This document shows positions 36,120 through 47,041 of a stretch of DNA of 64,000 nt, piece by piece. The stretch covers positions 61,406-125,405 of the forward strand of contig KB296865.1 in the NCBI GenBank assembly GCA_000328365.1, given 5' to 3'. The notes under the pieces were generated by a model. It saw only the letters and a program-made list of their open reading frames with translations, did no database searches and had not been told where the DNA came from. Origin of the DNA: Capitella teleta (taxonomy: Eukaryota > Annelida > Polychaeta > Capitellidae). Both the position numbers and the translations under genes were made by a program. Each line of letters begins with the position of its first letter. Positions within the stretch are counted from its first letter, which is position 1.

Positions 36120-37503
36120 TTTGATGCAATGTATTCCCTCCATCACTCAGGTCGAAATTAGTCAACATCTCATCCACAGCCTGCATTTTTCTAACAAATA
36201 CAAATAGGGAGAAATTCGAAATTACAACTGACTCACTTGTCGATTTGCTATGTAACGAGCCTCAAGCATAATCCGACCACTCAGAAGTCCAGTGCTAGGT
36301 AGTCTGTCTGGCAGCTTGTCGGTCAAATTAGACAGCACAGACGTGATGACATGAGGAAGTTTGCGCACACTGAGATTCCCAGAGTTGATAAGCTCATACA
36401 GCATCTTCGCATTGCATCAGAGTATCTCCCACCCTGGAAGGTACTGATCACTGGCTGCTGCAGTTCTTCGACCATCACGTTCAGGCGATCTACTTCCTGC
36501 TTGAGTTCTTTGATTTCTGCCTTGAAGGTCTTCTTTGCATCTTTCCACTCTTCAGCTTCAAAAGCGATGTCAACATCCATTCTCGCTAACATATTCTCAT
36601 TCATAAGCACCAACTGGTTCTTCATTGATAGCTCCTCCTCGAGTTCTCTCATTTTCTTTTCCTGTGCTTCTTTATCTTCCAGAGCTCTCTTCATATCATC
36701 CAAGAAGGCTTTCAGCAGATCGTTTTCCTCCTCAACACTTTGTAGGAGCAAGAGCTCCTGCCACAAGTCATAACACTCCTTCTCTGAGGCCTTGCAAGCT
36801 TTATCCTTCTCCTTCAGTTCTTCCCTCAGCTTTTCTATCTTTTTATCCCGCTTTTCAATCATAGTTTCTTTCCTCTCAAAGTCTCTCTTCCGTTTCTTCA
36901 GAGATGGCATGCTCTTTTCAAGAGAGGCCAACTCCACAAGTGTAGAATCAAGGAGTTGGGATTTCTTTTGGTACATCATTGACAAGTTTTCAAGCTCTCT
37001 TTCTTTCTGCTGTCCTTCCGTCAAGGACTTCTCAATCTGATTCTGCAGTTGCAAACACTCTGCAAAGGTGTCAGTGGCCATATCCTTGATAGCTTCAAGC
37101 TCAGCATCTCTTGTCTGGATGAGGTTCTGCAAGTCCACTGACTCTCTCTTCAGACGACGATTCTCCTTCAGACAGCTGTAACATCTTGTGTGGTTCGAGG
37201 GCTTGAAGAAGGCTAGGATACAGGCGGTGTAAAGTCTTCTTGCAGAAAAGCATCCAGTTCGCGAGCTTTGTTGCGCTTCAGTTTCAGCATTTTCTTGTAG
37301 AGGTCAGACACCTTTGCCTGCAAGCTGCCTAACTTGCAGGAGCGATATGCAGGATGCCCATCCACCAGCTCTGCAGTGACAACAGATGCAGCCACACCTT
37401 GCGAGAGTCGGGTGTAAATCCAATCCTTATTAACAAGAGGTGAGGGGAGCAGAGCCTCAGCCTGAGGACTGACACTCACACTGTGACTGTCACTGACTGT
37501 CAC
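36120..37503 (-). pseudogene. Degenerate coiled-coil gene of a repeated family, possibly transposon-derived
   Basis: On minus, 37503-37213 encodes a 96-residue piece with KMLKLKRNKARELDAFLQED. 37138-36404 encodes about 245 residues of strong heptad coiled coil (EKLREELKEKDKACKASEK and similar). 36404-36238 encodes LINSGNLSVRKLPHVITSVL and TGLLSGRIMLEARYIA. A further short piece, AVDEMLTNFDLSDGGNTLHQ, lies at 36125-36195 after a GTGAGT donor. The frame is broken between the first two blocks (near 37200) and again near 36400. This order (basic motif ending in FL-E-F, long coiled coil, then a conserved helical block) reminds me of a large uncharacterised family in sponges, cnidarians and amphioxus that behaves like a mobile-element product. 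That link is from memory and not proven. The copy looks dead or mis-assembled. Confidence 0.5.
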
Positions 37504-38890
37504 TCTGAGAGGTAGAGACTCAGACTAATCTGAGGATGAAAGAAAAGGGAAGGGTCTCTTATAAGGGGTTAAAACTTATTAAATTAGTCCCCAACTACAG
37601 CAGTACGGCCTAATAATGATTTACATTGCGTACAATGATCGTTGTCACAAGAATAGTTGATGCTTGTATTATCGCCCACTCGACCAAGATGGCCGACTCA
37701 CGATCGAGGTGGGTTAAGAAATATTTTTTCCGCGAATAATGGTTGGAGCTTTATCGATAAAAACCATCCCAATCTGTTCACAAATGAATTATCTTCCATA
37801 ATCACTTACCTTGAGGGCTGTCCATTTCATATAATACGGCAAAATATTGATGTGAAATCTTAGAAATCTCGTATCTCCGGCGAGCGTCAACCGATTTCTT
37901 CACAGGTGGATTCAAACGGTGTGTTATCATGTGGGGATTCCGGTCAGTTACTAATTTTAGACACCACGTGCTCAGGGGATGCCGGAAATGACATTTTCTG
38001 ATGCTATGTTTAGCCCATCGCCCAACGCGGCCGCGAAGCTGGCCTGCCGCTGCGCTGCAGCCGAAGCATTACGCAAGCCGCGAGCCAGCGCAGGGGCGCG
38101 ATCGCTGCGATTGAACGCCTCTACATGCTTTATTTGTTAAAACTGAATCTGGAGGAAATAATCTATCGAGGCGAAGGTGAGTGAGGTTATATCGACTCCA
38201 GTAAAACAAAATCGTTTTTATATCAAGAGTTAAAACCTCAACTTTAGTTATTTGATCGGATATTACACTGCAGGAAGAAAAAATACCCTTCTTACTTAAT
38301 CGAAACCAAGAAATGAAGACAAGTTTTGTCTCTTAAAAAAGCGAGGCTGTTTGGCTAGCAGACTCGCTGAATTCCGACGTACCGAATACTAATTAAAAGA
38401 TTCTAAAAGCTTCCTGTACCAAAAAAAAAAGGTTTCACAAGAAATTGGGTTCAATGTGGAGACCCATGCCTACAATATTAAAGTACATACACAATAACAA
38501 ATAATTAGGTTTAAACTTATTTGCTTTTCATTTTTTTTTTTTTAACTAATATTTGATATCGGATCATTCAATTAATTATTAAATCATACATTAAACTTCC
38601 CAAGTGTAGTCATCAAAGGATACGCGCCTTCCATTGGACGTTGGCAGTAATTAAGAAGCCTAGCTATAGATAGAGATAGGGCAACCAGAAGATACATAAT
38701 AGGTGCAGTACCTATACATCTATTATCCTTTGATATGCTCAGATTCCACACCCAAATGCCAAATACCATGTCGATTTTACGCTATATAAAAAAATATTAT
38801 TATTATTATAAGCGACCAAGAGATAATTACAGCCACTGATTTTGGAAGAAATTAACAAGACCACCAATGCAACAATAACTAAGCACAATT
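37504..38890. other. Intergenic, includes a GC-rich CpG-dense patch
   Basis: No gene is recognised. A patch at about 38015-38125 is strongly GC- and CpG-rich (GCGGCCGCG, CGCGAGCCAGCGCAGG, GGGCGCGATCGC), unlike its AT-rich surroundings. This may be a regulatory region or part of an unrecognised element. Confidence 0.5.
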
Positions 38891-38891
38891 C

Positions 38892-38897
38892 TTTATT
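38892..38897 (-). terminator. Poly(A) signal of the TMEM86-like gene
   Basis: AATAAA read on minus, 12 bp past the end of the stop codon at 38909. It is the nearest perfect hexamer. Confidence 0.6.
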
Positions 38898-38908
38898 TTT
38901 ATATTACG

Positions 38909-39632
38909 TCACAGGTGCATGAATTTCTTCGTCTTCAAAGTATGTATTGCAGGCAGCAACACTGATGTAGCAAGAAGAGCCTGGCCCAAGTAGTAGGTGG
39001 TCATAATGAGAAAAGTGCTCTTTGGAATTCGGTTCTTCATTACCCAGGAGGACATCGCGATAAGAGTGTCTGACACGATGAATATGAGAGCACCCCAGAG
39101 GCCCACAGCGGACGGAGTATCCTCATGTTGGTAGTACATCACCGCTGCCCTCCATCCCATGCAGCAAATGATCCCAACGTACACCCCAACCGCCACCTTC
39201 ATCGGGACACTGGGGAGTCTTGGTAGAATGACGGTACTCATCAGAAGATAGTAGAGCAGGAAGGGCGTCCAGCAGGATGTTGGCCCAATCGGAAGCATCT
39301 GGAAAGCCATGATGTAGAAGACGTGAGCTGTGCCGAAGAAGAAGACGCCGGGAAGGAAGAGCGTCTTGAACCAAACCAGGCAGAAGTCTCCCCCCATGGA
39401 AGCGATGAGGCCCCGGAAAAGCCACTCGCGGTACTCAGCATGCTCACTGTCGACTGCAGCTGTGTACTTTACGATGAGAGCTAGGTACAGAATGGGGAAA
39501 CATTTGAGTACTGCGGTGGTGATTGATTCCTCTGGACGGCGATGAGAACCGAGATGAAAGATGTTATACTTCAGCATCCACAGTGAACACAGGACGAGGA
39601 ATGGCACGGCTAGTATCCACATGGCGATTCTG
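38909..39632 (-). CDS. Lysoplasmalogenase-like membrane protein (TMEM86/YhhN family)
   Basis: A single coding exon gives about 237 residues if translation starts at the Met at 39622 (MWILAVPFLVLCSLWML). A splice acceptor (TTTTGCAG) lies just upstream, with the exon starting at 39632, so a 5' UTR exon is expected at higher coordinates. The protein is almost all hydrophobic helices, with the family marks MGGDFCLVWFKTLFLPG, GTAHVFYIMAF, then VGLWGALIFIVSDTLIA and TYYLGQALLA. TMEM86 enzymes hydrolyse the vinyl-ether bond of lysoplasmalogens in membranes. Length and helix order match the family's usual ~230-240 residues. The gene looks intact. Confidence 0.9.
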
Positions 39633-40960
39633 CTGCAAAAGATAAGACGCCTCACAATTAAAATGTGGTCCAATCAATTTGACCGTGAATAATCTGGTCA
39701 GCCGAATATTAGGAAAAATCGCTTGTAATGCCGATGTAACAGACATCCTGGTTGCAAACTTGAAAGGTCTAAATAGCCTTAACTTGGACCCCCGTTGTCA
39801 CAATACCTCAATTACAGTGGGGTCTACAATAGTGCTTGTAAAATCGGAAATAGCTTTCTTCTGCACCAGATAAACGTAACTCTTATGTATAGATGTGATT
39901 ATGCAATGTATAGATTACATTGCATAACACTCGACCTCACTGAATTAATTCCTCGCTGCTGGGCTTTCTCTGCAATGATCATAGACATGAATAAACTTTT
40001 CTTCGCGATACAACTGTGTAAATAATACTAAATAACTATTCAAACTTACCATGAGTACTACATAATATAGTTTATGCTCACATATAGTCTCAAATAATCA
40101 TTACATCCAAAGTTGGAACTGATGCCACATCCACATACTAAGATTTGATGTAATATACTTGTGGAACTCTTAACTTACATACTGAGATCCAAAGCTTGTT
40201 GCTCGGATTATAAATAGTTTATATAAAACAGATATGTGACTGATAATGGAAAGACAATGGGAGGCATTTAATAGGCTGTTTATTAAAAAAAGGCCACGGG
40301 GGTTTTCATGAAAAATATACATTTTTTTTAAAACAGAGCAAGGTTGGGGCTGAAACAAACTTTATGATTCTAGTGTGCAAATGACCATGAACGGAAACGT
40401 TCAACCAGACCATAAACAAAGTGGCGTTATGGCACATGCTGAGCACTTGTTGCTCAAGACACATCCAGATTTACGTGCTCTGCTGAAACGCCACCCCCTC
40501 CTTCCTTCCCCATAGCACATAATATATATTGCTGTGTGTTTTGCTGACAGTACTAGACACTACTTCAACAACTAGAACACCGTCAGCCTCGTCCGCTGAA
40601 CATACGGCTGTGTATTCACCGATCAATAGTGAATGACACACGGGAGTAACTCACCTTCTTTTACTGTGCTACGATTGTCTAACCCTGCTGTGTTGTAATG
40701 ATACCAACTTGTCTGCCATTCACGTGAATCTAGTTCGAAAAATCTTGATTGCTTCGCTGAGTGAGTCGTGATCGTGAACGGTAGATCAAAGGTCAAAGTC
40801 CGACATTGCTCGACTGTAATCTGTTGGCAATCTTGGGGCGTTTTTTTTTTTTTTTTTTTTTTTTTTTTCATCTCATTGGGCGACATAAAAAAACATGCTT
40901 CAGGACCGGTGACCTTTGACCTTTGAGTGTGTGAAACAGAGTCAGGGATCTACATAGCGC
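39633..40960. other. Intergenic, no gene recognised
   Basis: A GTGAGT donor read on minus near 40650 could end a 5' UTR exon of the TMEM86-like gene. A poly(T) run lies at 40839-40868. Nothing else is recognised. Confidence 0.4.
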
Positions 40961-40973
40961 ATCCGTCGATACG

Positions 40974-41567
40974 TCAGGGCGATATCATGCATCCTATCTT
41001 TCTGTTCGACGACGATTTCTGTGTGGTGTTTGATGTTAATTCCCGATGCCGAGTGACTATGGATTCCTTTTCCGCATCGTCCACATTCGGAACAAGGGCA
41101 TGATCGGGTAACTTAGTCCAAGGTAATGGATATTGGACATTACAGGCAATAGGCAGACTGATCGGGAATAACAAAGGATGCACAAAACCCCAAAGAAACA
41201 CGTGAACTATGCTCATGGCGTTAGAGCTGACGAGACCCGGTGTTGACCAGGTGCTGCTAATTAACCGTTTTCCTTTTACTTTCACTAAAGTATACACTAT
41301 TACTATAAGTATTGCATGTGAAATAATCCCTTCTTCTTCTGAGCTGCCGGTACCATTATTCTTGCACATTATTATCGATGGAGGATTGTGAATTGACAAA
41401 GCAGACGACAGGAGAGCGATGATCGATCTTTCATGGTTGCCTGGCGACCAAATTACAAGAGATGTTTGCTGAGTGAGGTTTTCCGTTGACAAAACTTCGA
41501 TTTTTGTGTGGGGTTCAACACAAGTAACTATAACATTGTCACGATCCTGCATCATTTTTGCTGACAT
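40974..41567 (-). CDS. Orphan ORF with two or more predicted membrane segments
   Basis: A 197-codon uninterrupted frame, extendable upstream to about 41630 without a stop, is long for this AT-rich sequence. Hydrophobic segments are ISHAILIVIVYTLVKV and IVHVFLWGFVHPLLFPISLP, separated by a short basic loop. The N-terminal part is polar, with NxS/T sites (ENLT, NNGTG). The C-terminal part is Ser/Thr-rich and probably cytoplasmic. It could be the last exon of a receptor-like gene whose first exons lie further right. I recognise no family. Its 5' end lies only about 100 bp from the start of the divergent Shisa-like gene at 41672. Confidence 0.4.
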   Translation of the reverse strand: MSAKMMQDRDNVIVTCVEPHTKIEVLSTENLTQQTSLVIWSPGNHERSIIALLSSALSIHNPPSIIMCKNNGTGSSEEEGIISHAILIVIVYTLVKVKGKRLISSTWSTPGLVSSNAMSIVHVFLWGFVHPLLFPISLPIACNVQYPLPWTKLPDHALVPNVDDAEKESIVTRHRELTSNTTQKSSSNRKIGCMISP

Positions 41568-41671
41568 GGCATTTCGCGGTTCGGCGATGAAAATGGAGGA
41601 ATTATCTTTAGTCGTTGTGATACAAAATGGGATATCAGTGAAAGTTGAGAATTAAAGGGCATTGCATAATA

Positions 41672-44600
41672 ATGCGTGTGGAGTTTGCGTGGATATCTGC
41701 TGCATTCCTTTTTGTGTTTTCAGGTCGGCTTCTTTTTCTTTCTTTTATTGAGTTTTCTTTCTTCTTCTTCTCCCCCGCCCCCCTCCGACACGGGGGGAGG
41801 TTAAGTTGACTGTTGAACTCAGCGGTGAATTATGTGTGGTTATTTTGACTCGTAATATTAAATGTTTCAAGGTCATTCATAACACGTAAAAAATCAAAAA
41901 TCAAAAAAATCAAAAAAAAAATCCAGACCTTGGTTCAGGACCATGCATACTCGAATTATTGTCTTTTAGTTTTTTTTAGCCATCTGCGGACCCTTTTGAT
42001 AAGATGGAAAATTAACAGTTTGCTATCCTTTGGGGGCTCATGGTGTAGAATATAGCGTCATATCCCTCACTCTATAGCCCCAAGGGTACAAGAAATATTA
42101 TGTTGATTCTCTTATCATTCCAATAAGTGTTGAAAAAATCCACGAATTTGCTCAAATAAAACTACAATCCCTGTAACGCACACTTGTACAGCGGTAACGC
42201 ATAAATGCAATAATTATAACCATATAGGAATAAAAACGAGTAACTGGAACGCTTATTGAGGTCACGTGATTGGTCAGAATTGAAGCCAGATTTAAGGGGA
42301 CTTCGCCGTACGAACAGCTCAATGAAAACTGACATGCTGGTGCTTTATGCTATAAATAGCCTATAATTGTCCCCTTAAATTCTAAGCTACTGTGAATGGG
42401 CGTGTGGCATACAACATTTCACTGATCTATCAATATCCATGAATCCGATTTTGGTCGGAGAATTAAACCACTGAATATGCGCTTTATTTTTTTTATGACG
42501 TGAAAATAAGGTCAGGACATTATTATTTTGCGCTGGAATGATTAATTAGGGTGCTGCATATTTCGCCAATTTGACGTTGCTTTAGTGTTAATCTTTAATC
42601 GTGATTGTAATTTGTTTGCAGGGACATCTTCTAGTTCGATTCGAATGGAAGAATATGAATCTCGCCTTGGTCACCGGCTCCAGTCATCAGAAACGTAAGA
42701 CGTGCGAGCATGGTTATTCAACAATTCCCCAAATATATTTCCACTTTCATGGAAGTTGGTACTAAAAGTCTCGATTAGTCAAGATTTATTTAGTTAACTA
42801 TTCAAATGTGAATAATTATAAGCTCATTGTACAGATGCTCTTAAGGTGCCAGTAGAACATACAACACTTACATGATGTTTTATTGTGACATGATTAAACG
42901 GGCTTTACCGATGCGTGTAAGCTCTCGGACAGAGGAGACATAAAAATAGTCTCATCTCTCTCCTTTGTGGGCTCTTTTCTCGTCCTTCTATTCACGCAAT
43001 GGCGTTGGCCATTTGAATGCATGTTAGAAGTAACGAGGCTCCACAAAAACAATAAATCTAGTATATAAGCAATCACATTCACACATACATTCTATATCTG
43101 TGACACCACACACAAGGCCAGACTCTAACAAAGAAACAGGCATTTCGTTGCTATTTTGATCAGTACTATTTTGAACGTTTTAAATTGAAATCACTATGAA
43201 GTAATCAGACGTTGTCTTCATTATTACGAATCCATTTGGAATCCGTGCTACCAACCACAAGAATTAATGTAGAGGTGGAGTCACTAGAGATGCTCAACTA
43301 GATACAATAATTATGCCAAAAGAAGACAAACAACATTAATAACATAATTATACGTAATCATTCATGTTTTTTTCCCCAGAAAAAATCTGATTCAAAATAC
43401 ACCTCAAAGCTACGGTTACTATAGTAACCAAGATGGATACTACAAGACGTTCTACGACAAGTACTACGAATATGCCGCATCACAAGAATATTTAAACCGC
43501 ACAGAGCCATCTGGAGGTGCATATAATATAATTACACTGAGAAAACCACAAGTCAAGACACTCATAATGTTAAAACCCACAACATTCCCATTGGCCGCCA
43601 GTTCGCCATTGCAGAGATGTTTCCTTCAAAACCTCACCAAAAAATGATGTCACACTTGGCATCTCTTAGCAACGAAACATAGCAACAGTCTGTCAATGGG
43701 AACGTCGTTGGTAATTATTTTGTGCAATGACTCCATAAATTACCGCTCGCTCTATGCCATAATGTATATGATTTACCTGATTTTTTTTTTTCTTACCATG
43801 TGACTTTCTTCTAGATGTCTATGTCTGTTTGAATTATGACGTTCAAGATGAGAATGGGACAATTTTGGGCATCTTTACCTGTCCTCTGCCGTTTGAGCCA
43901 AAGTATCACGAATTCTGCTGTGGTCCAACTTACGCCGAGTTCTGCTGTACCCAGCACACATCCATTGAAGACCACGGGACGAACTCGAAAAAAGATAAAA
44001 TGTGAAGTTCTTATACTATAGCAGTCTCTATTCTGATGACGAAGATAACTTGATGATCATAAAATATTTTCGATCAGGGTATTATAATGTCATGGACCAT
44101 AAGAAAAATAAGACAATGAAATAGCCGATATAAAAAAGTCCATCGTGAAATTGACGAAAGTAGTATATGTCAATGTCACCATTGTAATGTACGTATGTGT
44201 TTCTGTGACGTTTTGTTTAGATTACGCATCGTGACGTACGTCGCTGCAGCCATAGGGGCCCTCTTCCTCATATCCACTGTCTGTGCGTGCATCCACGTTA
44301 AATGTTCGCAGAGGAGACCAAAGACTGCTCCCTTTCCAAGCGAAATCCCAGCCTCCACGCCCGGCCTGTACGCCACGAAAAATCTGCGCAGTAATTCAAG
44401 TGAGTGAAATGTTGGAGGTTTTGTTTTGTGCCGTTTCGTTTCGTTTCGTTTTGTGCTGTTTCGAGCAGTGAGAGAGTGAGTGGGTGAGTGAGTGAATGCA
44501 ATATATTTTGAATGACTAGAATGTGAGATCAGTTTGACATAATAATTATAGTATAGTGCAAATCATATACTAATACAAAACGGCGGCGGAGAAACCTAAG

Positions 44601-45480
44601 ACTAAAAGACCAGAAAGAGGTGGTAGCTACTCAACATATAAAGAAGAAGAAAAAAAAAAAAATCGAAAAAGAAAATGACAGATCTAGATTCTAGAGTGTA
44701 ATGGGTGAGTGAGTGATTGGGGTTTTACGGCTCCACCCAACCCGTTCGGGTGATACGGGCGCCAGAACAGAAGGCCCGGGACCGGGGTTTCCCCCTACTC
44801 TTATCGATAAATCCCAAGGGTTCTTTATCCTGCATACCACCATAGACAGTAGTACACAGCGCCCGGCCTTGTTACGCAGTTGGGCAGCACTGCAGAGTCA
44901 CCGAAGAATTACAATTGTAATTCACAATCATAACGCCCGTGGCCTGATCGGGTCTCGAACCCGGGACCTCGACCCCCACGGTCGGCATAGGATTGTAGTC
45001 AGCGGTTTAACCCACTGCGCTATCCGGTGCCCTCTAGAGTGTAATCGAGTAGATGTTACATGTACTTGTAAAATTAAAACTTTCTATAAGACTTCCTAAT
45101 ATTGATAAAAGCCGGAAATTATTGGAATCCGTTGATCTTTGTATTCGCCGCATTTCCTGGAAACATCAACGTTGGCGGAAGTTAATTTTGGAAGAACTCC
45201 GAAGAAGAGGTTAGGAAATGAACTGTATTCACCACAACTTTTCGCTATTCAAACGTTTCACTTTTCATGCCAATAAGAATGACGTATTTTGTTTCATCAT
45301 ATAGATACGACGATGCAGCCCCATGAGGCAAACCCAGGCTGCTCAGCTGCGGCAGGTGATTGGAATGTCCCTTCCCCTCCGGTGTATGATGACGTCACAG
45401 CAAGCAGCAAATCCAGGGTCCAGATGCGACGAGAAAGAATTCGGCAAAACCAGATGAACAACGGAATCATTGAATGTTAA
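41672..45480 (+). CDS. Shisa-like transmembrane adaptor
   Basis: Six exons join in phase: 41672-41723, 42622-42694, 43380-43516, 43815-44001, 44221-44399 and 45305-45480, about 234 residues. Exon 1 is a signal peptide (MRVEFAWISAAFLFVFS). A Tyr-rich stretch (YGYYSNQDGYYKTFYDKYY) is followed by the Shisa cysteine signature: VCLNYDVQDENGT, FTCPLPF, then HEFCCGPTYAEFCC. One helix follows (YVAAAIGALFLISTVCACI), then a cytosolic tail with PSPPVYDDV, a PPxY WW-binding motif found in many Shisa and WBP1/VOPP1-type proteins. Vertebrate Shisa proteins retain Frizzled and FGF receptors or modulate glutamate receptors; whether this one does is unknown. AATAAA near 45675 may be its poly(A) signal. A SINE sits in the last intron. 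Confidence 0.87.
42250..42490. repeat. Dispersed repeat, copy 1
   Basis: Two blocks match the copy at 61890-62140: GGTCAGAATTGAAGCCAGAT, continuing through a CTTCGCC...TACGAAC stretch, and near the other end CCACTGAATATGC. The middle parts differ. It lies in the first intron of the Shisa-like gene and is probably a non-autonomous mobile element of unknown class. Confidence 0.65.
44703..45032 (-). mobile_element. tRNA-derived SINE (family A), recent insertion
   Basis: A 330-bp element is flanked by an exact 13-bp duplication TCTAGAGTGTAAT (44690-44702 and 45033-45045). Read on minus, it starts with a tRNA-like head: GGGCACCGGATAGCGCAGTG holds the A box, and GGTTCGAGACC about 55 bp further is a good B box. 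It ends in the block GGTTGGGTGGAGCCGTAAA and a short CACTCA-type tail. The exact duplication and intact promoter boxes indicate a young copy. It lies in the last intron of the Shisa-like gene, antisense to it. Confidence 0.9.
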
Positions 45481-47030
45481 TTTATGATTATAGTAAATCA
45501 GCGTCGGGTTTTATTTCTTTTTTACCTGTGATTATTCTGCTAATTTTGTGATCTTGTTGTATTTATTATCTGTGGTTCCGATTAATGTTTTTCTATCAAC
45601 AACCTGCAAGTTTCATATTTCCAACTGTTCTACTTGTTGCGTGTAATTTTTATTTATATGCATGTACAACATGAAATAAACAAACAAAAAATCAGCCAGA
45701 GACGTGAACAGGAAATTTTGGGGGAGTAATTAGAGAGAGAAAAAAGAATGAAACGAACCAAATGATCAGTTATTTTGATATTATAATCCACTCAGAAAGA
45801 AAATCATAATGTTTTTGGTATTATTATCATTAACAATCTTTAATCTCATATATCTTGTGAAATGTTGATCTGACAACAAATATGCCAATTAATATGATTA
45901 TAAAAAACACTGGCCTAGCTATATTATATATACACGTTGATGTAATTTGATTTCAAAACTAGTCATTATAAAGCAAGATATATGTTAAATTAGGTTATGA
46001 CCATATTTGGACATTCACAGATTGTCACACACAAAACAGAGCGCAATTAATTATTGTTATAGATCGACCAGACCAGAGATATGATAATATATAGATAAAG
46101 CATTCTATTTTAATTTTCGCCTCGCGGATGGATTAAGTCATCCGGATGCGTTAGATTGTTGAGTTATTTGCAACAGAAAATTTCACATGTTATCCAGCTG
46201 GGTTAGATTGTTGAGTCAAAGAAATAATTATGAAATATCGCGAGATATTCACTCAACTCTCACACTCAAGTCTCATGAAATTAAAGAGCTATTCATGTAT
46301 CCAGCAACTATGCATCTAAATAGTTTTTATTAATCTGGGTCATTTATGGAAATGTTGTTTTCATGCAGTTTCTAAAGACTTATAGAGCAATTCATGCGTT
46401 ACAAATCGTTTTAATAGGCTTTATTTTTATATTCAAGCGGATCATGAGAGTTCATGGCAACTTTAAAGTTGTGGAATCTAATCTTTGAATAACGTTGCCG
46501 ATTTCTTGTCGGTTTAATCATTTGTTCCACACTGATTAGCCAAGCAAGACCATGACTGTAGCATCGTGTTATTATATGATGTGCACATGTCCTTATGCTG
46601 AGGCTATGCATTCAGACGACGAGCATGGCGCACTGGGCCATTCGTGGTTACTAGATCAGTAACTTAGTGATAATATTTGAGGTGTTTTTGTGTGCAAGTC
46701 ATTATACAAAACACAAGAACTTTATCAAATGACTCAATAATTATCACGAGAGTATGCTTAACAACACCAACGCAATTGGCAGGAAACAGATGACCCATTT
46801 TTGCTAATCCCACTGTTTCAGTTGGATTTTGATTCTTAATAGTCTTGCCTGATCCAACGACGTTAAAGCATTAAAATACTGTCTTGTAACGACGCAATCC
46901 AGTGATTAACACATACATTACTGTACCGTTTAATTGGTCACTCATATGACTATTCCATTGATTCGGTTCGTTGGAGAAACGCCTCTGACAGACTTTGATC
47001 GGCATTGATAATTTCGCACTATATAATTAA
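45481..47030. other. Intergenic between convergent genes
   Basis: This holds the 3' ends of the Shisa-like gene (plus) and the ABC transporter (minus). A 15-bp direct repeat, GTTAGATTGTTGAGT, occurs twice near 46150-46220. No gene is seen. Confidence 0.5.
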
Positions 47031-47035
47031 TTAAC

Positions 47036-47041
47036 TTTATT
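47036..47041 (-). terminator. Poly(A) signal overlapping the ABC transporter stop codon
   Basis: On minus the coding end reads ATG AAA TAA AG. AATAAA spans the last Lys codon and the stop TAA at 47037-47039. If used, the 3' UTR would be only about 15-25 nt. Confidence 0.45.

Noticed and set aside
44940-45030. Functional tRNA gene
   Set aside because: A and B boxes are present, but the sequence continues into a SINE body with target duplications and the acceptor stem does not close.
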